Positions 26,569 through 35,514 are shown, counted from the stretch's first letter. The stretch: 64,000 nt of DNA from Palleronia marisminoris (GCF_900172315.1 NZ_FWFV01000006.1:179158-243157); one strand, 5' to 3'. Notes: a model not told the origin generated them from the letters alone. Numbers and translations: made by a program.

Positions 26569-28085
26569 GCGCGCTCGGCGATCTCGGGGCAGCGCTGATC
26601 GCGCTGCTGACCCCGACGATGATCTTTCACGCCGCGTGGTCCACGCTGCTGGGCATCATCATCGGCAGCCTGCCCGGGCTGACCGCGACCATGGGCGTCG
26701 CGCTGATGACCACGCTGACCTATTCGCTGGACAGCACAACGGCGATCCTGGTGCTGCTGTGCATGTATGTGGGCGCAATCTACGGAGGGTCGCGAAGCGC
26801 GATCCTGCTCAATATCCCCGGGACGCCGGCCAGTGCGGCAACCTCCCTTGACGGCTACCCGCTCGCGCAGCGGGGAAGGGCGGGCTACGCCATGGGGCTG
26901 GCCACCGCCGGGTCGATGATGGGTACGCTCGCGGGCATCGCGCTTCTGGTGATGATCGCGCCGCCGCTGGCCGAGGCAGCACTGAATTTCGGCAGCTTCG
27001 AGTTTTTCTGGCTGGCGGTCTTCGGGATCGTGATCTCTGGCCAGCTCACCGCCGACACGACGCCGATCAAGGGCTACATCGCGGGTATCCTGGGGCTGAT
27101 GGCGGCCATGGTGGGCTCCGAAGGAATCCACGCCCATGTCCGCTTCTCGATGGGGTTCTCGGACCTCAACGCCGGGATAGGGCTGATCCCGGCCATGGTC
27201 GGCGCCTTCGGCTTTGCCGAGGTGCTGAACGCGATGTGGGGCCGGGCCGGCGTGCTGGCGACCGTGAAGGACAAGAGCGATCGGATCCTGCCCGAGCTGC
27301 GCGACCTGTGGCGTTACAAGGTCACGGCGTTGCGGTCCGGGATTATCGGAACGCTGGTCGGGATCGTGCCCGGTGTGGGCGAGGATATCGGCGCCTGGGC
27401 CAGCTACGTCGCCGCGCGCCGAAGCAGCAAGGAGGCCCATCTCTACGGCAAGGGCAGCTACGAGGGGCTGTTGGCGGCAGAGACCGGCAATTCCGCGGTC
27501 GTGCCTGGCTCTCTCATCCCGGCGATCACGCTGGCGGTTCCGGGGTCTGCCAGTTCCGCCGTGCTGATCGCCGCGCTTTTCATCCACGGCATCCGGCCGG
27601 GGCCGCTGATCATGATCGAGCAGCCGCAATTCATCTCGAGCGTGGCGGCGATGCTGATCCTGGCGACCGTGTTCATGGGGTTCTACGGACTGACGCTAAC
27701 GCGCGCCTTCGTGCAGGTTCTGCGGGTTCCCTATTCCTACCTGATGCCGGTGGTCTTCGTCCTGTGCGTGATCGGGACCTATGCGCTCAGCCAGCGCGTC
27801 TTCGACATCTGGATAATGGTCGGCTTCGGGCTGGCCGGGTTCGTGCTGCGGCAGATGAAGTATCCGATGGCGCCTCTGGTGCTGGGGATCATTCTGGGCG
27901 ACCTTCTGGACAAGAGCCTGAGGCGCGGCCTGACACTGAGCGACGGGGATCTGACGCCGTTCTTCACGCGCCCGGTCTCGGCCGCGTTCGCCATCCTGAT
28001 CGCGGTGTCGATCCTGGCGAACCTGAGTTTCGTGCGGCGCTGGCTGGCAAGCATGATCGCGCGGTGGGGTCCGCGCGATGCTTGA
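26565..28085 (+). CDS. tctA: TTT transporter large membrane subunit
   Basis: TctA-type permease of 506 residues with about 11-12 helices. Diagnostic motifs are GIIIGSLPGLTATMGVALM near residue 27, YGGSRSAILLNIPGTPASAATSLDGYPLAQ (starting about residue 73) and the repeated GIVPGVGEDIGAW in the second half. Its end overlaps the next gene by eight bases, so transporter and isomerase are translationally coupled. Confidence 0.93.
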   Translation: MSALGDLGAALIALLTPTMIFHAAWSTLLGIIIGSLPGLTATMGVALMTTLTYSLDSTTAILVLLCMYVGAIYGGSRSAILLNIPGTPASAATSLDGYPLAQRGRAGYAMGLATAGSMMGTLAGIALLVMIAPPLAEAALNFGSFEFFWLAVFGIVISGQLTADTTPIKGYIAGILGLMAAMVGSEGIHAHVRFSMGFSDLNAGIGLIPAMVGAFGFAEVLNAMWGRAGVLATVKDKSDRILPELRDLWRYKVTALRSGIIGTLVGIVPGVGEDIGAWASYVAARRSSKEAHLYGKGSYEGLLAAETGNSAVVPGSLIPAITLAVPGSASSAVLIAALFIHGIRPGPLIMIEQPQFISSVAAMLILATVFMGFYGLTLTRAFVQVLRVPYSYLMPVVFVLCVIGTYALSQRVFDIWIMVGFGLAGFVLRQMKYPMAPLVLGIILGDLLDKSLRRGLTLSDGDLTPFFTRPVSAAFAILIAVSILANLSFVRRWLASMIARWGPRDA

Positions 28086-28902
28086 GTATGCCCTGTGCAA
28101 CGAGCTCTTGGCGCAGGAGGGGCTGGCGCTGGATCGCCAGGCAGCCGTTGCGCGCGAGCTGGGCTATGCGGGGCTCGAGTTGGCGCCCGCAACTCTGGGG
28201 CCTGCGCCGCACCAGCTTTCGGACAGAGACGTCGCGCGCATTCGTCGGATCGTCGAGGGCGAGGGTATCCGGATCACGGGTCTGCACTGGCTCTTGTCCA
28301 ACGTGCCCGATGCCTCGATCACCGATCCCGGCCGGGCAGCCGAAACGAAAGCGATCCTTCTGGGCCTCATCGACCTCTGCGCCGGTCTTGGCGGTCGGGT
28401 GCTGGTGCACGGTTCGCCCGCTCAGCGCCTTCGCCCCGAGGGGCTGGGCGACACCGAGCTTCTGGAGCGGCTGGCCGGGTTCTTCGCGCCGCTCGCCGAG
28501 CGCGCCGGGGAGCTGGGCGTGACCTATTGCATCGAACCACTGGCCGAGGCCGACACGATCCGCACCGTGGCCGAGGGTGCTGCGCTGGTCGAGGCGGTCG
28601 ATCACCCGGCCTTTCGCACCATGATCGATTGCAGCGCCGCAGGACAGGTGGAGCCGCCGGTCGCCGACCTGATCCGCCACTGGGTGCCCACCGGGATGAT
28701 CGGTCATATCCATGCGAACGACACCAATCGGGGTGCTCCCGGCATGGGGCACGACCCGTTCCACGACATCGTACCGGCCTTGACGACCACAGGGTGGCCG
28801 CACCCGATCGGGGTGGAGCCGTTTCGGACATTGATCGACGCAACGGTGACGGCCGCCACCGGCATCGCCACCCTGCGCGCCTGTGAGAGGACACCGACAT
28901 GA
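28078..28902 (+). CDS. TIM-barrel sugar isomerase/epimerase (AP endonuclease 2 family)
   Basis: Xylose-isomerase-like TIM barrel of 274 residues, probably a metal-dependent keto-sugar (or sugar-acid) isomerase or epimerase in the cytoplasm. The four metal ligands of the fold are visible: Glu153 in CIEPL, Asp184 in MIDCSAAG, His212 in GHIHANDTN and Glu247 in GVEPF. GMGHDPF (222-228) is a common substrate-loop motif. It overlaps tctA by eight bases and the enolase-family gene by ATGA. Its substrate is unknown; a second such protein is encoded at 32623. Confidence 0.85.
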   Translation: MLEYALCNELLAQEGLALDRQAAVARELGYAGLELAPATLGPAPHQLSDRDVARIRRIVEGEGIRITGLHWLLSNVPDASITDPGRAAETKAILLGLIDLCAGLGGRVLVHGSPAQRLRPEGLGDTELLERLAGFFAPLAERAGELGVTYCIEPLAEADTIRTVAEGAALVEAVDHPAFRTMIDCSAAGQVEPPVADLIRHWVPTGMIGHIHANDTNRGAPGMGHDPFHDIVPALTTTGWPHPIGVEPFRTLIDATVTAATGIATLRACERTPT

Positions 28903-30242
28903 CGGAAATCCGCATCGAGCGCGCCGACTGGACCGAGAGGGACGTGGTCATGCGCCTTCCCTTCCAGTTCGGCGCGGTGACGATGCAGCGCACCGGAGAA
29001 GCGCATTGCCGCATCGCCGCCGTGATCGACGGGAAGGAGGTCGAGGGTCGCTCGGCCCAGCTGATGGTGCCCCGTTGGTTCGACAAGCGCCCCGAGCTGT
29101 CGGCGGAGGACACGATCGACGAGTTGCGGGACAGCGTGCGCGCCGCTTGCGAGGCCAGTATCGGGATGAAGGGGCCGATGGTCGCTGTCGCGCGCGATCT
29201 GCGCGTCGAGGCGGCGGCGCGGATGCCCGCAGCCACGCCCCGACTGGCCGCGGGCTTCGGGGCCGCGCTGGTCGAGATGGCGCTGATCGATGCGGTCTGC
29301 CACGCAACGGGTCTGCCGTTCTGGCGCGCCGCCCAAGGCGATGTCTTCAGGCTGGGCGCGCATTGTCCCGAGGACCTCGCGGCAGATGCACTGGAGCAGT
29401 CGTTGGCGCGGATCGGCCCGCCGCACCGCGTACGCCTTCGGCATACGATTGGCTTCGATGCGCCACTGACGGCGGATGAAATCGGGGCGGATGCACCGCA
29501 AGACGAGCTGCCCGTCTCGCTGGACCAGGTGATCGGGACCTACGGGATCCGCGCTTTCAAGATAAAGCTGAAAGGCGATCCGCAGGCGGATCTGACCCGT
29601 CTGCGCGCCATCGTGCCGGTCATCGCTCCGGTGATTGCCGGAACGGCCGGGCGGTCGGTGACGCTCGACGCCAACGAGCAATACGCCGTCGACAGCTTCA
29701 CGGCGTTCTGGGAGGGATTTTCGAGCGCGGCAGAGTTGGCCCCGATCCGCGACGCGCTGCGCTTCGTCGAGCAGCCCTTCGATCGCGCCGAGGCGCTGTC
29801 CGCCCCGGTCTCCGGGAAGATTACCGTGCCGCTTGTGATCGACGAAAGCGACGATCACGACGATGCGTTCGCCGAGGCACTGGCGCTAGGCTGGCAGGGT
29901 ACCTCGATCAAGAGCTGCAAGGGCGTTCTGCGTGCGCTCCTGAACCGCGCGCGTGCCGATGTCGCCGGAGCGCTTCTGTCGGGTGAGGATTTGACCTGCC
30001 AGCCGGGCCTGTGCTGGCAACAGGACACCGCCATGGCCGCTGCCTGCGGAGTGCAGGACATGGAACGCAATGGCCACCACTTCGCGGGAGGCATGCAGGG
30101 CGCGACCGATGCGGAGGTCTTGGAGAGGCTTTCGGTACATCACGATATCTATCGGCAGACCGAGGGGCGACCCGCGCTCAGGATCGAGAACGGCGAAGTC
30201 GCCGTGGGGTCGCTGGACCGGCCCGGGTTCGGCGGCGTCTAG
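28899..30242 (+). CDS. Enolase-superfamily sugar-acid dehydratase/racemase (MR/MLE type)
   Basis: Cytoplasmic Mg2+ enzyme of 447 residues with a capping domain and a modified TIM barrel. Active-site residues can be placed: KIKLK (Lys221, Lys223), metal ligands Asp257 (LDANEQY), Glu291 (FVEQPF) and Asp315 (VIDES), and basic Lys338/Lys341 in SIKSCKG. Reactions in this family start by abstracting the proton next to a carboxylate, so its likely substrate is an acid sugar or a lactone-derived acid, consistent with the TTT transporter just upstream. The usual acid/base His-Asp dyad is not obvious. It is last before the second control region. Confidence 0.82.
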   Translation: MTEIRIERADWTERDVVMRLPFQFGAVTMQRTGEAHCRIAAVIDGKEVEGRSAQLMVPRWFDKRPELSAEDTIDELRDSVRAACEASIGMKGPMVAVARDLRVEAAARMPAATPRLAAGFGAALVEMALIDAVCHATGLPFWRAAQGDVFRLGAHCPEDLAADALEQSLARIGPPHRVRLRHTIGFDAPLTADEIGADAPQDELPVSLDQVIGTYGIRAFKIKLKGDPQADLTRLRAIVPVIAPVIAGTAGRSVTLDANEQYAVDSFTAFWEGFSSAAELAPIRDALRFVEQPFDRAEALSAPVSGKITVPLVIDESDDHDDAFAEALALGWQGTSIKSCKGVLRALLNRARADVAGALLSGEDLTCQPGLCWQQDTAMAAACGVQDMERNGHHFAGGMQGATDAEVLERLSVHHDIYRQTEGRPALRIENGEVAVGSLDRPGFGGV

Positions 30243-30265
30243 AAGGCCGTATGGCCGAATTCGTC

Positions 30266-30293
30266 TTGAACCTACCGTGTGGTAGGTTATAGT
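30266..30293 (+). promoter_or_regulatory. Promoter with perfect TetR-type operator (site 2)
   Basis: TTGAAC (30266-30271) and TATAGT (30288-30293) are separated by 16 bases and form a plausible sigma-70 promoter. The perfect inverted repeat AACCTACC-GTGT-GGTAGGTT (30269-30288) fills the spacer and touches both boxes. This is a textbook repressor position. The start codon of the next gene is 36 bases beyond the repeat. Confidence 0.82.
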
Positions 30294-30323
30294 GCTTCAA
30301 GGCTATGTGAGAGGATCCGCAGA

Positions 30324-31484
30324 TTGAAACAGGAACGTATCGGCATCATCATGCACGGGGTGACGGGCCGGATGGGGATGAACCAGCATCTGATCCGCTC
30401 GGTTCTGGCCATCCGCAACCAGGGCGGCGTCGTGCTGTCCGACGGACGGCGGCTCGTGCCCGATCCCATCATCGTCGGCCGCAACGCCGACAAGATCGAG
30501 GCACTGGCCCGCGCACACGGGGTCGAGCGGTTCACGACCGATCTCGACGCGGCGCTGGCCGATCCCCGCGACACGATATTCTTCGATGCGGCCTCGACCC
30601 AGATGCGGCCGGGCCTTCTGCGCAAGGCCATCGACGCCGGCAAGCATGTCTATTCCGAGAAGCCCGTCAGCGAGGGGCTGGACGAGGCCGTTGCGCTGGC
30701 GCGTCATGCCCGCGAGAAGGGCGTGAAGAACGGCATCGTGCATGACAAGCTGGACCTGCCCGGCCTGATCAAGCTCAAGCGGCTGCGCGACCTGGGCTTC
30801 TTCGGCAAGATCCTGAGCGTGAAGGGCGAGTTCGGCTACTGGGTCTTCACCGGCGACGACCTGCCGCCGCAGCGCCCGTCCTGGAACTACCGGGCCGAGG
30901 ATGGCGGCGGCATGATCTCGGACATGCTTTGCCACTGGCGCTACGTGCTCGACAACGTGATCGCTCCGGTCAAGTCGGTAAGCTGCCTGGGCATGACCCA
31001 TATCGACAGCCGCCTCGACGAGCGCGGCGAGCGCTTCAAGGCGACGGCTGACGACGCTGCCTATGCGACCTTCCTGCTCGACGGCCCGGACGGAGAGATC
31101 GTGGCCCACATCAACTCGAGCTGGTGTACCCGCGTGCGGCGCGACGATCTGGTGACGTTCCAGATTGACGGCACCCATGGCTCGGCCGTGGCGGGGCTGC
31201 ACGAATGCTGGTCGCAGCACCGGGTCAACACACCCAAGCCGGTCTGGAACCCCGACGAGCCGCAGGCGCTCGATTTCTATGACAACTGGGAGGTGGTGCC
31301 CGACAACCGCCCCTTCGACAACGGCTTCAAGGTGCAGTGGGAGGCATTCCTGCGCCACGTGGCCGAGGACGCGCCGTGGTCCTATTCGCTGGCCGAAGGC
31401 GCCAAGGGCGTGCAGCTGGCCGAGGCGGGATATCGCTCGTCGAAAGAGCGGCGCTGGATCGACCTGGAGGATCTCGACCTATGA
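30324..31484 (+). CDS. Gfo/Idh/MocA oxidoreductase 1 (DUF993-linked type)
   Basis: NAD(P)-dependent oxidoreductase of 386 residues. The TTG start at 30324 is preferred: it follows GAGAGGA and keeps the first beta strand RIGIIMHGVTGRMG, with the dinucleotide loop GVTGRMG at 12-18; an internal ATG at 30348 would destroy that fold. The catalytic-lysine motif EKP is at 112-114, followed by the large C-terminal beta-sheet domain with DMLCHWRYVLDN. It would oxidise or reduce a sugar or keto-sugar. It is coupled to the DUF993 gene by ATGA, and I have the impression that this pairing recurs in other genomes. Confidence 0.88.
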   Translation: MKQERIGIIMHGVTGRMGMNQHLIRSVLAIRNQGGVVLSDGRRLVPDPIIVGRNADKIEALARAHGVERFTTDLDAALADPRDTIFFDAASTQMRPGLLRKAIDAGKHVYSEKPVSEGLDEAVALARHAREKGVKNGIVHDKLDLPGLIKLKRLRDLGFFGKILSVKGEFGYWVFTGDDLPPQRPSWNYRAEDGGGMISDMLCHWRYVLDNVIAPVKSVSCLGMTHIDSRLDERGERFKATADDAAYATFLLDGPDGEIVAHINSSWCTRVRRDDLVTFQIDGTHGSAVAGLHECWSQHRVNTPKPVWNPDEPQALDFYDNWEVVPDNRPFDNGFKVQWEAFLRHVAEDAPWSYSLAEGAKGVQLAEAGYRSSKERRWIDLEDLDL

Positions 31485-32626
31485 GCACCCGGTTGGATCT
31501 TCCCGGCGGGGTCGTCGAATTGCGCGCCGGCCCCGCTTCGGCGGGGGGCGGAGACTGGACCCGCACCGCCTACGCCGCCGCTCATGTCGTCGCCGATCCG
31601 CTTGCAGAGGCCGATCCGTGGGTGGATGTCGCCGTGGACTGGGACCGCACGTTGGCCTTCCGCGAGCATCTGTGGGGCCTCGGCTTCGGCGTGGCCGAGG
31701 CGATGGATACCGCGCAGCGAGGGATGGGGCTGGACTGGCCGACCTCGCTCGACCTCATTCGCAGGTCGACCGAGCTTGCGCGTGGACACGGGCACCTGAT
31801 CGCCTCGGGTGCCGGAACCGACCATCTGGCGCCCGGGCCTGACGTGACCATCGACGACGTGATTCGCGCCTACGAGGAGCAATGCGAGGCGGTCGAGGCG
31901 GCGGGCTCGCGCGTGATCCTGATGGCCTCGCGTGCGCTGGCGGCGGCGGCAACCGGCCCCGAGGACTACGCACGCGTCTATGCGCGGGTCCTGTCGGGGC
32001 TGGAACAGCCCGCGATCCTGCATTGGCTGGGCGAGATGTTCGACCCCGCGCTGAAGGGCTACTGGGGGTCGGACGACCACATGGCCGCGATGGAGACATG
32101 CCTGTCGGTCATCGCCGACAACGCGGACAAGGTCGACGGGATCAAGATCAGCCTTCTGTCCGCCGAAAAGGAGATCGCCATGCGTCGCCGCCTGCCCGAC
32201 GGCGTGCTCATGTATACCGGAGACGATTTCAACTACCCCGACCTGATCGAGGGCGATGCCGAGGGCCATTCCCATGCGCTTCTGGGCATCTTCGACCCCA
32301 TTGCGGGGGTTGCCGCCAAGGCGCTGTCGGAATTGGCGCGCGGCGACACGCAAGCCTACCACGCGACCTTCGCACCGACGGTCCCGCTGTCGCGCCACAT
32401 CTTCCGTGCGCCGACCCGGTTCTACAAGACCGGGGTGGTATTCCTGGCCTATCTCAACGGGCATCAGGACCACTTCACCATGATCGGCGGGCAAGAGAGC
32501 GCACGCTCGACCCTGCACCTGGCCGAGATCGTGCGGCTGGCCAACGAAGCGGGCCTGATCGTGGACCCGGACCGGGCCGCGGCGCGGGCGCGGGCGGTGT
32601 TTGCGGCGCGCGGGGTGGCGGCATGA
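31481..32626 (+). CDS. DUF993 / DapA-like aldolase-fold protein
   Basis: Protein of 381 residues which I assign to the DUF993 family, annotated elsewhere as dihydrodipicolinate-synthase-like. The segment VDGIKISLLSAEKE puts Lys222 where DapA-type aldolases carry their Schiff-base lysine (compare [10 protein letters not shown] in DapA), so an aldol cleavage or dehydration of a keto-sugar(acid) is likely, but no family member has a reaction I can name. GGAGG precedes the ATG, which overlaps the oxidoreductase stop; its own stop overlaps the next isomerase gene. Confidence 0.75.
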   Translation: MSTRLDLPGGVVELRAGPASAGGGDWTRTAYAAAHVVADPLAEADPWVDVAVDWDRTLAFREHLWGLGFGVAEAMDTAQRGMGLDWPTSLDLIRRSTELARGHGHLIASGAGTDHLAPGPDVTIDDVIRAYEEQCEAVEAAGSRVILMASRALAAAATGPEDYARVYARVLSGLEQPAILHWLGEMFDPALKGYWGSDDHMAAMETCLSVIADNADKVDGIKISLLSAEKEIAMRRRLPDGVLMYTGDDFNYPDLIEGDAEGHSHALLGIFDPIAGVAAKALSELARGDTQAYHATFAPTVPLSRHIFRAPTRFYKTGVVFLAYLNGHQDHFTMIGGQESARSTLHLAEIVRLANEAGLIVDPDRAAARARAVFAARGVAA

Positions 32627-33453
32627 GTGGCGGGATCGGACCGGAGCGTCTGTCGCTCAACACCGCGACGGTGCGGGAGCAGTGGGACCTCGCCCAATGC
32701 ATCGAAGGCTGCGCCCGGCATGGGATCGCCGGAATCTCGCCATGGCGGGACAAGCTCCACGAGATGGGCGTCGACAAGGCAGCCCGCGCCATCCGTGATG
32801 CGGGGCTTCGCGTTTCGGGCCTGTGTCGCGGTGGCTGGTTCACCGAAAGCGGCGCCATCAATCAGGCGGTCATCGACGACAATACCCGTGCGGTGGACGA
32901 GGCCGCGACACTCGGCGCGGATTGCCTCGTCATGGTCGTCGGCGGTCTGCCCAGGGGGTCGAAGGACCTGCCCCGGGCTTGGGATCTGGTCGAGGAGGGC
33001 CTCGCCCGCACACTGGACCACGCCCGCAAGGCCGGTGTGAAGGTGGCGATCGAGCCGCTTCACCCGATGTATGCCGCCGATCGGGCCTGCGTGAACACGA
33101 TGGCCCACGCGCTGGACCTCTGCGACCGGCTGGGCGACGGGATCGGCTGCGCGGTGGATGTCTACCACGTGTGGTGGGATCCGGCGCTGGCCGCCCAGAT
33201 CGAACGGGCCGGCCGTGACCGGCTGATGGCCTTCCACATCTGCGACTGGCTGGTGCCCACGCGGGATCTGCTGACCGACCGGGGCATGATGGGCGACGGG
33301 GTGATCGACATCCCCCATCTGCGCGGCCTGGTGGAGACACAGGGCTTCGAAGGGCTGAACGAGGTCGAGATCTTCTCGGATCGCGACTGGTGGCGCCGCG
33401 ATCCCGACGAGGTGCTTGCCACGGTCGTCGAGCGCGCTCGCACGGTCTGCTAG
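32623..33453 (+). CDS. TIM-barrel sugar isomerase/epimerase 2
   Basis: Second xylose-isomerase-like protein of the island, 276 residues. Metal ligands are Glu144 (IEPLHP), Asp179 (AVDVYHVWWD), His205 (FHICDWLVP) and Glu249 (NEVEIFS). The VYHVWWD and ICDWLVPT motifs mark a subgroup commonly encoded next to Gfo/Idh/MocA oxidoreductases and DUF993 proteins. Start ATG overlaps the DUF993 stop (ATGA). It probably interconverts a 2- or 3-keto sugar; the substrate is not known. Confidence 0.84.
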   Translation: MSGGIGPERLSLNTATVREQWDLAQCIEGCARHGIAGISPWRDKLHEMGVDKAARAIRDAGLRVSGLCRGGWFTESGAINQAVIDDNTRAVDEAATLGADCLVMVVGGLPRGSKDLPRAWDLVEEGLARTLDHARKAGVKVAIEPLHPMYAADRACVNTMAHALDLCDRLGDGIGCAVDVYHVWWDPALAAQIERAGRDRLMAFHICDWLVPTRDLLTDRGMMGDGVIDIPHLRGLVETQGFEGLNEVEIFSDRDWWRRDPDEVLATVVERARTVC

Positions 33454-33462
33454 GATCCGCCC

Positions 33463-34689
33463 ATGACCGACCCCGACCTTCTCCGCGCCATGTTCGATGC
33501 AGCCCTTGCCGCGGCCGATCCCGGCCGCGCGCTTCCGCCTGCACTTCCGCCGCGTCCCGAAGGCCGGGTCCTGGCGCTGGGTGCGGGCAAGGCCTCGGCC
33601 CGGATGGCGCAGGCGCTCGAAGAGGCATGGGGCCCGGTCGAAGGCCTCGTCGCCGTGCCCCATGGCGCAACCCTTCCCACGACCCGCATCGAACTGGTGG
33701 AGACCGCGCATCCGGTGCCGGATGCGGCCAGCGAGGACGCGGCGCGGCGGATGCTGGCGATGGCCGGCGACCTCGTGGCCGGCGACACGTTGGTGGCGCT
33801 GATCTCGGGCGGAGGGTCGGCTTTGCTGGCTGCGCCGCAAGACGGGCTGACCCTGGCAGACAAGCAGGCGGTGACGCGCGCGCTCTTGCGGTCGGGCGCG
33901 CCAATCTCCGAGATGAACGCGGTCCGCCGGCGGCTGTCGGCGGTGAAGGGCGGAGGGCTGGCTCGCGCGGCCGCCCCCGCGTGCGTCCTGACCTTCATCG
34001 TCAGCGACGTGCCCGGCGACGATCCGGCGCTCGTCGCGTCAGGGCCGACCATCGCGGCGACGTCGAACGGTCCCGACCCTGCCGACATCGTGCGGCGCTG
34101 GGGGATCGAGCTGCCCGAAGCCGCGCACCGTCTGATCGCCGCGCCCCCTCCACCGGACACGCCGTCGGGAGAGGTTCGCGTGATCGCCTCGGCCCAGATG
34201 GCGTTGGAGGCAGCGGCAGAAGTCTGTCGCCAGCACGGTGTGACGCCCCTGATCCTGGGCGACGCGATCGAGGGCGAGGCGCGCGAGGTCGGGCGCGTCA
34301 TGGCGGGGATCGCGCATCAGGTCGCGCGTCACGGCCAGCCCGCCCCCGTGCCCCTCTGCCTGCTGTCGGGCGGCGAGACGACGGTGACCCTGCGTGCCGA
34401 AGGCGGCCGGGGCGGGCGGTGCAGCGAGTTCCTGCTGGCGTTCGCCCTCGCGGCCGACGGTCTTGGCGAAGTCGCGGCACTGGCCTGCGACACCGATGGC
34501 CGAGACGGGTCGGAGCACAACGCCGGCGCGATCTGGGTCGGGAGCGATCCCTTCGACCGTATCGCCGCCCTGTCGCACCTGGACGAAAACGACGCCTGGA
34601 GCTTCTTCGCCGGCACCGGCGGCCTGGTCGAAACCGGCCCGACCCATACCAATGTCAACGATTTCCGCGCCGTTCTGGTGCGTGGATGA
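33463..34689 (+). CDS. gckA: Glycerate 2-kinase, MOFRL type
   Basis: Cytoplasmic kinase of 408 residues that phosphorylates D-glycerate, typically to 2-phosphoglycerate. It has the DUF4147 N-terminal domain (LISGGGSALLAAP near residue 110, VSDVPGDDP near 185) and the C-terminal MOFRL domain (LLSGGETTVTL, GGRCSEFLLAFAL, DTDGRDGSE). It begins ten bases after the isomerase stop. Its presence tells that a three-carbon acid is a likely end product of the pathway. No hydroxypyruvate or tartronate-semialdehyde reductase lies next to it. Confidence 0.92.
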   Translation: MTDPDLLRAMFDAALAAADPGRALPPALPPRPEGRVLALGAGKASARMAQALEEAWGPVEGLVAVPHGATLPTTRIELVETAHPVPDAASEDAARRMLAMAGDLVAGDTLVALISGGGSALLAAPQDGLTLADKQAVTRALLRSGAPISEMNAVRRRLSAVKGGGLARAAAPACVLTFIVSDVPGDDPALVASGPTIAATSNGPDPADIVRRWGIELPEAAHRLIAAPPPPDTPSGEVRVIASAQMALEAAAEVCRQHGVTPLILGDAIEGEAREVGRVMAGIAHQVARHGQPAPVPLCLLSGGETTVTLRAEGGRGGRCSEFLLAFALAADGLGEVAALACDTDGRDGSEHNAGAIWVGSDPFDRIAALSHLDENDAWSFFAGTGGLVETGPTHTNVNDFRAVLVRG

Positions 34690-34725
34690 CTGGCGTTGGC
34701 GTGCTGCGGGCAGTAAAGTCGTCCG

Positions 34726-35433
34726 ATGGCGCAAGATGACAGAAAATCGACCAGAGCTTCGGCCAAGTCTGCGGCGAAGTCTCCACCGCGCCGCCGCCGC
34801 GATGCCGAGCAGACGCGGGAAGACATACTCCAGGCTGCGTTGGAAGAGTTTTCGACCATGGGTCACTCGGGCGCGCGGGTAGACCGTATCGCCGCGCGGG
34901 CCGGGATCTCGAAGCCGATGATCTATGACTATTTCGGCGACAAGGACGCGATCTATGCCGCCGCGTTGCGCGAGGCTTACGTCCAGATCCGACGCGGCGA
35001 AGCGGATCTTGCGCTGGACCCCGACAACCCGCGCGCGGCGGTACGCGAGCTGGTGCGTTTCACCATGGACCATTTTCGAGCCAAGCCCTGGTTCATCCGG
35101 ATGCTGAATTCCGAGAACCTGCTAGGCGGTGAGACGGTCGCCCGCCTTCATGACGCATCCGAAATCCAGTCGATACTCGTGACGCGGCTGAGCGAGGTGC
35201 TGGAGCAGGGCGTGCGGCAGGGCGTGTTCGCTCGCCGGGTCGATCCGGCCGAGTTCTACGTGTTCATGGCGTCCCTGTGCTATTTTCCGATTTCGAACAT
35301 GCACACCCTCCGCGCGGTGTTTCGCCTGCCGATCGATGATACCTGGCTTGACCGTCGGGCCGAAGACGCGGCGGATATGCTGCTGGCTTACTTGTCCCAA
35401 GCCGAAGACACCGCTCCGCCGAACGAGGGCTAG
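34726..35433 (+). CDS. TetR/AcrR-family transcriptional regulator
   Basis: Repressor-type regulator of 235 residues. A basic Ala/Ser/Lys/Arg-rich extension of about 25 residues precedes the DNA-binding domain, in which the helix-turn-helix reads VDRIAARAGISKPMIYDYFGDKD. The C-terminal all-alpha ligand domain is of the type with YCFMAS/LCYFPISN helices found in many sugar and fatty-acid related TetR proteins. The gene lies 36 bp after gckA without a promoter of its own that I can see, so it is probably the last gene of the operon from the site-2 promoter and thus controls itself. Confidence 0.9.
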   Translation: MAQDDRKSTRASAKSAAKSPPRRRRDAEQTREDILQAALEEFSTMGHSGARVDRIAARAGISKPMIYDYFGDKDAIYAAALREAYVQIRRGEADLALDPDNPRAAVRELVRFTMDHFRAKPWFIRMLNSENLLGGETVARLHDASEIQSILVTRLSEVLEQGVRQGVFARRVDPAEFYVFMASLCYFPISNMHTLRAVFRLPIDDTWLDRRAEDAADMLLAYLSQAEDTAPPNEG

Positions 35434-35478
35434 CCCCGGCACACGTGCATTGCAGCGTTACCGGGGATCAGTTCGGCG
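35417..35478. terminator. Nested inverted repeat between convergent TetR and oxidoreductase genes
   Basis: Outer arms CGCCGAAC (35417-35424) and GTTCGGCG (35471-35478) enclose inner arms CCCCGG (35434-35439) and CCGGGG (35461-35466). It spans the end of the tetR gene and most of the 81-bp gap to the convergent gene. There is no T-tract, so its role as a transcription end for both genes is only likely. Confidence 0.45.
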
Positions 35479-35514
35479 CGGCTTCCGGGCCGAAGCAGGG
35501 GTCTGGACGCCCGC

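Noticed and set aside
26361..27629. Open frame of 422 codons on the minus strand
   Set aside because: Antisense to tctB and tctA, low-complexity Arg/His/Gln composition.
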